A DNA stretch of 61,601 nt from contig JBKEDD010000010.1 of the NCBI GenBank assembly GCA_047975215.1, positions 1 through 61,601 of the forward strand. The letters are read 5' to 3'. The notes beneath the pieces were generated by a model, which was not told the origin of the DNA, searched no databases, and worked only from the letters and a program-made list of their open reading frames with translations. Of this stretch, positions 1-6,721 are shown piece by piece. The position numbers and the translations under genes were made by a program. The stretch comes from JAGRMG01 sp047975215. Its GTDB lineage: Bacteria; Pseudomonadota; Alphaproteobacteria; Rhodobacterales; Rhodobacteraceae. The number at the start of each line of letters is the position of its first letter. Positions within the stretch are counted from its first letter, which is position 1.

Positions 1-183
1 GTCCCCGCGGCGGCGACGGGCTGGCGGGGGGGGGACTGCCGGAGGACCGCCCGGCCCCCACCCCCCATACACCCTGCCCCACCCCGGTTACGGCGTGGCG
101 GCGCTGGCGGAGATCCGGGGTGACGCCCCCCCCCACATGGACCAGCGATGGTACCGCATGACTGCTCACGTTATATAAAGGAG
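1..183. repeat. Left terminal repeat (imperfect copy of the right end)
   Basis: Bases 140-171 are identical to 61558-61589, and the similarity extends on both sides (114-182 against 61533-61600 with a few mismatches). Further left, blocks such as GGGACTGCC...GACCGCCC also occur in order at the right end (61450-61470). The simplest reading is a direct terminal repeat of about 180 bases. Long G and C runs in both copies suggest unreliable base calls, so the mismatches may be sequencing errors. Base 1 falls inside a stem resembling the right-end hairpin. Confidence 0.6.
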
Positions 184-210
184 CCCCCGTACACATAGTA
201 GACACCCCCG

Positions 211-299
211 CCACGAGGCTCACCGACGCCACCGTGGTGAGGAGAAGACCCCACGAGGCTCACCGACGCCACCGTGGTGAGGAGAAGACCCCACGAGGC
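211..299. repeat. 40-bp tandem repeat, 2.2 copies
   Basis: Two perfect 40-base units lie at 211-250 and 251-290, followed by nine bases of a third. Each unit can fold through CTCACC and GGTGAG around a loop starting GACGCCACC, and ends in AGGAG. The GACGC...AGGAG order recalls the loop of the hairpin family at 53.0, 57.05 and 61.43 kb, though that likeness may be chance. The position just inside the terminal repeat suits a packaging or transcription signal. Confidence 0.8.
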
Positions 300-396
300 C
301 CGCCCCCACCCGGACCAAGCGAACCCGATAAACCCATACTTGAAGTTACGAAAAAAATATCGCACACTCCCCCATAAGGCCAACAAAGGAGACCAC

Positions 397-789
397 ATGA
401 CTGTCATCAAGATGCCGAACAAGCAGCTGCTGGACGCCAAGGGCAAGCCAGCGACACCCCTCAACATCGTGCCGCCCCCGGACGAGGGGTGGTCCCGGAA
501 TCCGACCGACCCCACCGAGCATGTGAAGACCTGCGGAGCCCTCGCTCTTTCGGTACGGCAGAACCATAACCCGAAGGCAGGGCCGCCGGCGGCTCTCGTC
601 GTCATGTGCATCCCGGAGAACACCGCGGCCGCAACGCCGTTCATGTCCGCCTCGGACGCCTTCATGTTCGCCAACGTCATCGCCAACGCCACCGATTACA
701 TGGCTGTGCCGCGCGACGAGTTACAGCCAAAGGCCGAGGACACGGATGCCGAAGTCTATGGCGACGCCCCGGAGGGTAACGATGGCTGA
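397..789 (+). CDS. Small protein of unknown function
   Basis: The 130-residue product has no family I recognise. ATG at 397 is chosen because AAAGGAGA lies just upstream; the frame is open further left but lacks a binding site there. Residues 20-40 are Pro-rich (NIVPPPDEGW), the middle is hydrophobic and Ala-rich (AALVVMCIPENTAAATPF), and the tail is acidic. It is the first plus-strand gene, next to the terminal repeat and ahead of the terminase. Its last 8 bases overlap the next gene (ATGGCTGA), so the two are probably translationally coupled. Confidence 0.7.
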   Translation: MTVIKMPNKQLLDAKGKPATPLNIVPPPDEGWSRNPTDPTEHVKTCGALALSVRQNHNPKAGPPAALVVMCIPENTAAATPFMSASDAFMFANVIANATDYMAVPRDELQPKAEDTDAEVYGDAPEGNDG

Positions 790-1090
790 GGAAACGAAAG
801 AGGTCTGGGTTATCGTGGACGAGGCCCCCCCAAAGCGTAAAATTAAGGCGATATGCGACGTGAAGGCCACAGCGATCCGGTTGGTCCGAGAAACGTGCTC
901 GACCAGCTTGACGATCTCGTCTGTAAACCTGGTGCGTCAGGGTGCCGTATGGTTTGGGCCAGTGGATATCATAGAGCCCTCTCGTACGGATGTGGTGGCA
1001 CAGGCAAAGCTGGATATGAAGTACGAGGCCGAGAAGAAGGCCCGCGAACTCGGGCTGACCGAAGCTGAGATAGACGCGCTCAGCTATTGA
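782..1090 (+). CDS. Small protein of unknown function
   Basis: The product has 102 residues. ATG at 782 follows GGAGGGTAAC at a good distance and overlaps the previous stop. The N-terminal two thirds look like a compact beta-rich fold (VWVIVDE, AVWFGPVDIIEP). The C-terminus is a charged helix ending in TEAEIDALSY. The stop codon overlaps the -35 box of the promoter at 1087. No function can be assigned. Confidence 0.7.
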   Translation: MAEETKEVWVIVDEAPPKRKIKAICDVKATAIRLVRETCSTSLTISSVNLVRQGAVWFGPVDIIEPSRTDVVAQAKLDMKYEAEKKARELGLTEAEIDALSY

Positions 1091-1115
1091 CAAAACCCCA
1101 AGTATGGTTTATAGA
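1087..1115 (+). promoter_or_regulatory. Strong sigma70-type promoter
   Basis: TTGACA (1087-1092) and TATAGA (1110-1115) are separated by exactly 17 bases. This is the closest match to the bacterial consensus I found in the window. The expected start is near 1122. Half-sites of a repeated operator-like motif flank the -10 box (1093-1105 and 1119-1131), which suggests regulation. Confidence 0.75.
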
Positions 1116-1131
1116 TAACAACTACGGGTTA
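1093..1131. promoter_or_regulatory. Inverted operator-like half-sites around the -10 box
   Basis: AAACCCCAAGTAT (1093-1105) and CAACTACGGGTTA (1119-1131) are inverted versions of one 13-base half-site. Related copies lie at 61181-61193/61201-61213, 47103-47115 and 44818-44830. At this site they straddle the -10 hexamer, a classic arrangement for repression. The regulator is unknown. Confidence 0.55.
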
Positions 1132-1240
1132 CGATAGGTTTCACACTCCGTTCGTCTGTCCCCACCAAGGTATGCTCGACTGACGACTGTCTTCCTTGGT
1201 GGCACCTCCCCGCCGGTCCCCCAACCGGCGGGGCTTTTTC
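1122..1240 (+). ncRNA. Candidate structured small RNA of about 120 nt
   Basis: The interval starts where the 1087 promoter should initiate and ends at an intrinsic terminator. It contains no credible gene. It folds into a 9-bp perfect stem (CCACCAAGG at 1162-1170 with CCTTGGTGG at 1194-1202) followed by the terminator hairpin. It could be a regulatory RNA, a leader that attenuates the terminase operon, or by position a packaging-related RNA. Only the promoter, stem and terminator are seen; the role is inference. Confidence 0.45.
1208..1239 (+). terminator. Intrinsic terminator
   Basis: CCCCGCCGGT (1208-1217) pairs perfectly with ACCGGCGGGG (1224-1233) across a 6-base loop and is followed by CTTTTT. 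It lies between the promoter at 1087 and the small terminase gene at 1326, so transcription of the late operon must read through it or start elsewhere. Confidence 0.85.
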
Positions 1241-1325
1241 ATTGCCGACCCGCTCGGCCATCACCCGCAGTTGCAGAAACCACGAACCGCGCGTATCTTG
1301 TGGTGAAGGATCGCGGGAGAACCAG

Positions 1326-2036
1326 ATGAGCCTGTTAGAGCGTCGGAAGATCGCCGCCGCCCACACAATGTACAACACCCTGTTGGGTGCGTCCGGTGCC
1401 GAGGCGCTGCCGACGGTCGATCAGGCGCTGGGCTCATCCTTCGCCACGCTGGATATTGTCGGGCCGCAGGTGATCGCCGAGCAGCTGGCGACGGGCCGCC
1501 TGCCGGTCGAGGTCGCCCTGCTGTATGAGGTGCCGATCCTGCACTTCCGGGCGTGGATGCGGAAGCGCATACCTGACGAGCTGCTCGATGAGATCCGCTC
1601 AGCAGCGGCGGAGGCACTGCAGGTGAAAGCCATGCTGACCCTGTCGGCCCGGCTGGCGAACCCGGCGGAGGCGAGCCAGGCGAAGGCGTTGTCGGAGCGG
1701 ATGGCGCGGATCTCGGAGGCCCTGGCGCCGAAGGACTGGAACCCGGCGCGTGTGGAGGCCCCGCAGGACATGCCGTCGGTCACGATCGTCATGCAGGGGA
1801 TGGGGGTTGACACCCGGACCGGCCCTGTTATTGATGGGACATCCCGGTCGGCCGCCACTGACAGGGCTTCGGGAGGTGGAGTTGATCTCCAAGGGTCTCC
1901 ACCTCCCTCCTCCGAAAAAGCTCCTTTGGTCGATAGCTCCCCCGAGAACGCGCTGGCGAAGATCTCGGGGGGAGTCGACCCGTGGGCCGCGATGCGACAC
2001 CTCACACGGATGATGTCGGAGGGGTTGGATGGGTAA
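1326..2036 (+). CDS. terS: Terminase small subunit (putative)
   Basis: This is probably the DNA-recognition subunit of the packaging motor. The product has 236 residues from ATG 1326 (GGGAGA upstream). The N-terminal half is helical with an HTH-like stretch around residues 55-80. A charged helix follows (residues 90-130, RLANPAEASQAKALSERMARI), then a PKDWNP segment typical of small terminases, and a low-complexity Ser/Pro linker to the C-terminus. Assignment rests mainly on the 8-base overlap (ATGGGTAA) with the large terminase and on general architecture; sequence similarity alone is modest. Confidence 0.7.
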   Translation: MSLLERRKIAAAHTMYNTLLGASGAEALPTVDQALGSSFATLDIVGPQVIAEQLATGRLPVEVALLYEVPILHFRAWMRKRIPDELLDEIRSAAAEALQVKAMLTLSARLANPAEASQAKALSERMARISEALAPKDWNPARVEAPQDMPSVTIVMQGMGVDTRTGPVIDGTSRSAATDRASGGGVDLQGSPPPSSEKAPLVDSSPENALAKISGGVDPWAAMRHLTRMMSEGLDG

Positions 2037-3546
2037 GAACGTCAACATCAATTACTCGCCTGAGCTGACAGCGGCGATGTTCCATACAGACCCGTCATAT
2101 GTCCGCGCGATCCGCGGGCCGGTGGGGGCGGGGAAGACTGTGGCGGCGGTGATGGAGATCCTGCGCCTCGCGCTCGAGCAGGAGCCGGACCATAACGAGT
2201 TTTTCTACCCGAAAATATCCGGGCGCGCGGTGCGGCCGACGCGGTTCCTTGCCGTGCGGTCGACATACCCGCAGTTGAAAGCGACGCTGATCAAGACATT
2301 CATGGAGTGGACCGGGAAGCTGGGGCATATCGTCTACGACAGCCCGATCCGCTGGCACGCACAGATCCCCCTGCCGGACAACACGATTGCCGACGTCGAG
2401 GTCTGGTTTATGGCGCTCGACGGGGACCGGGCCGAGGAGAACCTGCGATCCATGGAGGTGACCGGGATCCTGTTTTCGGAATACGCCGAGATTTCGGAGG
2501 GGATCTTCACCATCGCGAAAACGCGGACGGGGCGATATCCGAAAACCCGGAAGGATGACGACGACAACGTGCTGTTCGGCCCGACGCGGCCGTGCATATT
2601 TATGGAATCGAACTCGCCGTCGACGCGGTCGCACTGGTATCGGATATTCGAGGTCGACCGGCCGAAGGGGCACCGGATATTCGCCCAGCCGCCGGCGCTG
2701 ATCTACGACCCGACGAACGAGGAGAACCCATATCAGCCGAACCCGGAAGCGGAGAACATCCGTAACCTGCGGAAAGGATACGATTATTACTACGACATCG
2801 TGAACGGATCGCCGAAGGACTATGTCGACGTCTACGTGATGAACCAGTATGGGATGACGTTCAGCGGTAAGCCGGTGTATCCACTGTTCAGCCCAATGTT
2901 GCATGTGCTCGGCGGGATCAACCCCGGCAGCTACGACACTTGGCAGCCGGAGCGGCGCCAGATCACCATCGGCATGGACCTCGGGCTGAACCCGGCGGCG
3001 GTGCTCGGGCAGGATGGGGCGATGGGGAACCTGACCGTGTATGATGAGGTTCACGCCGAAGGGATCCTGTTCGAGGAGTTCCTGAACGACATGCTCCTGC
3101 CGGTGCTGAACGAGCGGTTCCGCGGCGCGTCGGTGCTGGTGGTCGCGGATCCGGCGAACGATGTGAGGAACTCGCTGTCGAAGGTGAACGCATATGGCAT
3201 GTTGCGCGAGCGGGGGATCCCGGTGTCGCCGGCGCCATCGAACGACATCCCGTTCCGACTGGAGAGTGTGAATCATTTCCTGTCCCGCCGGGACGCGTTC
3301 CATATCCACCCCCGCTGCGTCTATCTGCGCGAGGCGCTGGCCGGGGGGTATCACTTCGAAGAGGTGCGCGGGAAGAACGGGGTGTATAAGGACACGCCCG
3401 ACAAGGGGCCGCACTCGCATATAGGCAACGCGCTCGAGTATTTCTGTAGCCGGTTCTACTACGACGTGCGGCGCGCGGCGAAGACGCGGCGAGTGAAAAC
3501 CTCACGCGATGACAACAACGCAAAGAAAGGCTATACCTATGTTTAA
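2029..3546 (+). CDS. terL: Terminase large subunit
   Basis: This is the ATP-driven packaging motor and headful/end nuclease. In the 505 residues, the Walker A loop is GPVGAGKT (residues 30-37). A Walker B-like strand with the catalytic acid is ILFSEYAE (about 147-154). The RuvC-like nuclease domain begins at IGMDLGLN (about 315-322), continues with VVADPAND near 367-374, and ends with DKGPHSHIGNALEYF near 459-473. Length and motif order fit terminase large subunits. It overlaps terS by 8 bases, and its own last bases overlap a 41-residue gene. Confidence 0.93.
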   Translation: MGKNVNINYSPELTAAMFHTDPSYVRAIRGPVGAGKTVAAVMEILRLALEQEPDHNEFFYPKISGRAVRPTRFLAVRSTYPQLKATLIKTFMEWTGKLGHIVYDSPIRWHAQIPLPDNTIADVEVWFMALDGDRAEENLRSMEVTGILFSEYAEISEGIFTIAKTRTGRYPKTRKDDDDNVLFGPTRPCIFMESNSPSTRSHWYRIFEVDRPKGHRIFAQPPALIYDPTNEENPYQPNPEAENIRNLRKGYDYYYDIVNGSPKDYVDVYVMNQYGMTFSGKPVYPLFSPMLHVLGGINPGSYDTWQPERRQITIGMDLGLNPAAVLGQDGAMGNLTVYDEVHAEGILFEEFLNDMLLPVLNERFRGASVLVVADPANDVRNSLSKVNAYGMLRERGIPVSPAPSNDIPFRLESVNHFLSRRDAFHIHPRCVYLREALAGGYHFEEVRGKNGVYKDTPDKGPHSHIGNALEYFCSRFYYDVRRAAKTRRVKTSRDDNNAKKGYTYV

Positions 3547-3664
3547 GCGCTGGTGGTGCCGGTGGTTTCACTCCGGGTATGTGATCTACTCGAAACCGGG
3601 TGAGGCCGTCGTCTGGCGATGCGCCAGATGTGGGCGACGGACGTTTCCTTCGGGGAAGGATTGA
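3539..3664 (+). CDS. 41-residue basic zinc-ribbon-like protein
   Basis: ATG 3539 overlaps the TerL stop (ATGTTTAA), and AAAGAAAGG lies just upstream. The product is rich in Trp, Arg and Cys, with a CARCGRRTF segment (CxxC knuckle) near residues 28-36. It fills the space between TerL and portal exactly and ends 3 bases before the portal start. It may bind nucleic acid; the function is unknown. Confidence 0.55.
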   Translation: MFKRWWCRWFHSGYVIYSKPGEAVVWRCARCGRRTFPSGKD

Positions 3665-3667
3665 GCG

Positions 3668-5713
3668 ATGACGGCGTATGAGCCAGGTGGACTGAATCAG
3701 GCGACGAAGGCAGAGCTGGAGAAGCTCGACCTGGCGTTGGCGGAGATGGAGCAGACGGAGTTCGAGGACGCCCTCGCGCTTCTGGTGAAGCAGCGATATG
3801 ACCGCGCGGCCCGGCACCGGGTGAAAATCGGGATCGACGACCAGCTGACGCTCGGGGCCTACGCATATCGGGGCGAGTATACTCCCTCGCAACTCGCGGA
3901 GCTGGAGCCAGGCACGCATATCTATATCCCAATCACGAAGAAGAAATGTAAGGCCGCGCAGGACTGGCTGTTCGACATCCTGTCCGGGGCTATAGACCGG
4001 CCATTCACATTGAAAGCGACGCCGGTGCCGGAGATCCCGCCGCATTTGGAAGATGTCGCAACCGAGAAGCTGATGGGGTATCTTCAGCAAGGGCGTATCG
4101 CGCCTGAGCAGATCGGCCAGATGGCTGAGGAGGCCCGTGCAATCGCGCTGTCGCTGGTGGCGAACAACACCAAGCAGGCCTCGGCCCGGATGGCTGACAA
4201 GATTGAGGACCAGCTGACTGAGGGCGGTTGGCGGGACGTGCTTGACCAGGTGATCGTCGACGTCTCCCATATGCCGGCGGGCGTGGTGACCGGCCCATTC
4301 GTGGAGCGGGTGGAGCGGGTGCGCTGGATCGACGGCCGGCCAGAGATTCGCCGGGACCGGGTGTTCCGATACGCCCGTGTCAGCCCGTTCGACTTCTTCC
4401 CGGCGCCGGGGGCCGCGCATGTCCAGACCGGGTCATATGTGATCATCCGCAAGGTGATGACGCAGGACGACCTGGCCGAGGCGAAGAACCTGCCGGGGTA
4501 CATGACGGCGAATATCGAGTCCTTGCTCGCAGCCCGGCCGAACGGTGACACCCGGTGGTATGGACAGGACGGCAGCCGCAGCGCCAAGGACCACTTCGAG
4601 GGCCGGGACGGCGACCTGCCCGGCGAGCCGGAATGGCACGTCATGCATTATTACGGGAAGATCCCGATGCGCCTGGCCATCGAGTATGGGGTCGACCTGC
4701 CTGGTGGGTGGGATCACCAGTCGATGGTCGAGGTCGAAATCGAGGCCTGCGGGAATCATGTACTGCGCGCCGTGACATCTCCGTACCCGGCTGGGCGCCG
4801 GCCGATCTACGCGACTGGGTTTATGCGCAAGTCGGGCACTGTCTGGTTCGACGCGCTGCCCTGGACTCTGCGCGACGTGCAGCGGGGCGCGAACGCCGCG
4901 ATGCGGGCGCTGGTGAAAAACATGGCGCTGTCCGCCGGGCCGGTGGTCGAGGCGGATATGTCGCGCATGACCGACGAGGAGAACCTGGAGTCGGTGATCC
5001 CATACCGGATCTACAAGGTGTCGACGGATCCGATGGCGGCGAATGTCGGGCCGGTGATGCGCTTCAACCAGATGCAGTCCACGGCGCTTCACCTGCTCCG
5101 GGTCTATGCTGAGTTCAACCTGATGGCTGACGACGTGTCGGGGATCCCGGCCTATGTGGCAGGGAATCCGGACGTGGCCGGGGCCGGCCGGACGCTGGGC
5201 GGTCTGGCTATGCTCATGGGCAACGCGGCCAAGGGGATCAAGCGGGTCGTCGGGCTCGCCGATAACCACCTGATCCAGCCGCTCGTCGAGATGATGTACA
5301 TGATCAACATGCTTTATCTCGACGATATGTCGGTAAAAGCCGACGCTCAGGTTGTGGCACGCGGGGCCGCGGGACTCCTGCAGCGGGAGTTGTCGCAGTC
5401 TCGTGCGATTGAGCTTCTGAATATCCTCCTGCAGCCGGCCGTTCAGCAGCAAGGGATTATCACCCCCGGCCAGATCCAGACGCTTCTGCGCGATGTGGCG
5501 TCGAACATGGGTTACGATCCCGAGCTGATCGGGAACGAAGCCGTTCAGAGTGAATTGATGTCTGCTCTCCAAACCGCGGGTATTGACACTGGGGGTGTGG
5601 GTGGCATAGCGTCGGCCTCGGCGCTGCAGCCAGCGGTGCCGCAGCTGGCACAGCTTGACGGGCGCAGCCAGCCGCCGGTCGACCCGTCATCCTTGGAGGT
5701 TATGAATGCCTGA
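3668..5713 (+). CDS. Portal protein (head-tail connector)
   Basis: The product has 681 residues, in the size range of podovirus-type portals. It forms the ring at the packaging vertex. Support comes from position directly after TerL and from fold hints: an N-terminal helical/crown-like start, a central beta-rich stem (HIYIPITKKKCKAAQDWLFDIL near 81-102), and a long helical region with LGGLAMLMGNAAKGIKRVVGLADNHLIQPLVEM near 515-545. The C-terminus is low complexity. RBS AAGGA precedes the ATG. The C-terminal 8 bases overlap the next gene. Confidence 0.85.
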   Translation: MTAYEPGGLNQATKAELEKLDLALAEMEQTEFEDALALLVKQRYDRAARHRVKIGIDDQLTLGAYAYRGEYTPSQLAELEPGTHIYIPITKKKCKAAQDWLFDILSGAIDRPFTLKATPVPEIPPHLEDVATEKLMGYLQQGRIAPEQIGQMAEEARAIALSLVANNTKQASARMADKIEDQLTEGGWRDVLDQVIVDVSHMPAGVVTGPFVERVERVRWIDGRPEIRRDRVFRYARVSPFDFFPAPGAAHVQTGSYVIIRKVMTQDDLAEAKNLPGYMTANIESLLAARPNGDTRWYGQDGSRSAKDHFEGRDGDLPGEPEWHVMHYYGKIPMRLAIEYGVDLPGGWDHQSMVEVEIEACGNHVLRAVTSPYPAGRRPIYATGFMRKSGTVWFDALPWTLRDVQRGANAAMRALVKNMALSAGPVVEADMSRMTDEENLESVIPYRIYKVSTDPMAANVGPVMRFNQMQSTALHLLRVYAEFNLMADDVSGIPAYVAGNPDVAGAGRTLGGLAMLMGNAAKGIKRVVGLADNHLIQPLVEMMYMINMLYLDDMSVKADAQVVARGAAGLLQRELSQSRAIELLNILLQPAVQQQGIITPGQIQTLLRDVASNMGYDPELIGNEAVQSELMSALQTAGIDTGGVGGIASASALQPAVPQLAQLDGRSQPPVDPSSLEVMNA

Positions 5714-5918
5714 AGATATCGCCCGCCGCCACAAGGCGTCCCTCAACGACACACAGGTCGCCGCGATGGCTGAGGTTCAGGACGCCGTGAACGGCCTTTG
5801 GGCCATCATGGACGAGTTCGTGCCGGAGAGCCGCCACAAGGATCTGGCCAAGGACGCGCTTGAGATCGCGTCGATGCTCGCAGTGAAGGCTGTAACGGCG
5901 CCAATGCCGCCGCAGTAA
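5706..5918 (+). CDS. Acb2-like small protein (possible anti-CBASS nucleotide sponge)
   Basis: The product has 70 residues. It looks like the Acb2/Tad1-domain (DUF7681) type: an N-terminal basic RRHK patch, a helix, then PESRHKDLAKDALEIASMLA with the spaced P-x-S-R...L-A...L-E-x-A pattern (residues 40-60), and a closing K-A-V helix. Known Acb2 proteins are small helical phage proteins that bind cyclic di/trinucleotides and blunt CBASS immunity. The gene overlaps the portal gene, with GGAGG upstream. The family call is by eye and needs a profile search. Confidence 0.5.
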   Translation: MPEDIARRHKASLNDTQVAAMAEVQDAVNGLWAIMDEFVPESRHKDLAKDALEIASMLAVKAVTAPMPPQ

Positions 5919-6196
5919 TGGGTATAGAAACCATGGTGTTCACGCATTCGCGTGCGTGGCGCGCCGCACTTACCGGTGCCGGGATACCGGACAGCAAGCT
6001 CGGCACCACCGACGAGCTCCTCACTGACACGCACTGGCACCTCTATGTCATCTTCGGGAATGTGCCTAACCTGTTCTCGACGGTGGTGACGCAGGAGCTC
6101 GGCGACGACGATCCGAGGGTTCCGGCCGCATACAAAGACATGGCGATACAAGCGATCCAGCGCTGGATCAAGAGCCTGGAGAACCCACCGCCTTGA
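5918..6196 (+). CDS. Small protein of unknown function
   Basis: The 92-residue product starts at an ATG overlapping the previous stop (TAATG), so it is translationally coupled to the Acb2-like gene. It contains HWHLYVIFGNVPNLF (residues 39-53) and an aromatic C-terminal helix (AIQAIQRWIKSLE). Nothing marks it as structural. Its stop codon sits in the loop of the hairpin at 6182-6209, so transcription probably ends or pauses right after it. Confidence 0.6.
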   Translation: MGIETMVFTHSRAWRAALTGAGIPDSKLGTTDELLTDTHWHLYVIFGNVPNLFSTVVTQELGDDDPRVPAAYKDMAIQAIQRWIKSLENPPP

Positions 6197-6209
6197 GGGG
6201 CGGTGGGTT
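6182..6209 (+). terminator. GC-rich hairpin, terminator-like
   Basis: AACCCACCGCC (6182-6192) pairs perfectly with GGCGGTGGGTT (6199-6209) across a 6-base loop that contains the stop codon of the preceding gene. Only a short AT-rich tail follows, with no real T run. It separates the packaging block from the tail-fibre block and is followed immediately by a promoter. Confidence 0.6.
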
Positions 6210-6213
6210 ATAA

Positions 6214-6242
6214 TTGACCAACTGCCTGGATTCTGCGATTAT
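6214..6242 (+). promoter_or_regulatory. Sigma70-like promoter for the tail-fibre block
   Basis: TTGACC (6214-6219) and GATTAT (6237-6242) are 17 bases apart, directly after a hairpin and about 40 bases ahead of the next start codon. The -35 box is one base off consensus and the -10 box two bases off. Confidence 0.55.
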
Positions 6243-6280
6243 CACGGCGTGTGAAACTGTCGTGACGCAGGAGGTTGGCC

Positions 6281-6718
6281 GTGCCCATCCGACAAACGTG
6301 CCTGCCAATAAAGCATAAAACGCCGAAGGTTCCTGTCCCTCTGGACGTCACCTGCGGATGCGATTGGCCTGTCGAGCAATACCCGGAGCCTCTAGTCGAA
6401 GGGTGCGAGTGCGGCTGCCCCCGTGATCCGGACACGTTCTTCGGCCCCTCCTGGGACGGCCAGATCAGCCACGATTTCATCGTCAAGCGGCCGGTTACCC
6501 TCGTCGCAGTGGGGATGCCGTGCGACGCGTTCGCGACCGTTGAACAAGGGTTCGCGGTCTGCGACGGCTACGTCTATGACGACTGGTTCAGCTGCGGCAA
6601 GCCCGTAAAGATTTCCCGCGAGAACAACAATGTGACGATCACGTCGCCCGGCCGATACCGGCTGAAGCTGTTCTACGCGAACCCCCACAAGATCTATATT
6701 CGGAAAGTGAAAGGTTGA
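6281..6718 (+). CDS. Cysteine-rich virion-associated protein (putative)
   Basis: The product has 145 residues. GTG 6281 is preferred because CAGGAGG ends 6 bases upstream; an in-frame TTG at 6275 is too close. The N-terminal half is packed with Cys (CLPIKH, CGCDWP, CECGCP). The C-terminal half is a compact beta domain ending in RYRLKLFYANPHKIYIRKVKG-like strands. It is the first gene of a block whose members all have Cys-rich N-termini, so a virion or fibre-attachment role is likely. Domain family unknown. Confidence 0.6.
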   Translation: MPIRQTCLPIKHKTPKVPVPLDVTCGCDWPVEQYPEPLVEGCECGCPRDPDTFFGPSWDGQISHDFIVKRPVTLVAVGMPCDAFATVEQGFAVCDGYVYDDWFSCGKPVKISRENNNVTITSPGRYRLKLFYANPHKIYIRKVKG

Positions 6719-6721
6719 CCC

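Larger units (their letters stand above)
1..396. other. Gene-less left end
   Basis: No convincing gene lies here. The stretch holds the terminal repeat (1-183), a 40-base tandem repeat (211-299), an AT-rich box TTATAT at 171-176, and a short A-rich leader (345-362) before the first ribosome binding site AAAGGAGA (386-393). It presumably carries the promoter for the first two genes, but I cannot place a convincing -35/-10 pair. Confidence 0.6.

Noticed and set aside
2095..3420. Long minus-strand open frame (441 codons)
   Set aside because: It is antisense to the large terminase, is rich in Arg/His/Pro as expected from a GC-rich shadow frame, and has no ribosome binding site.
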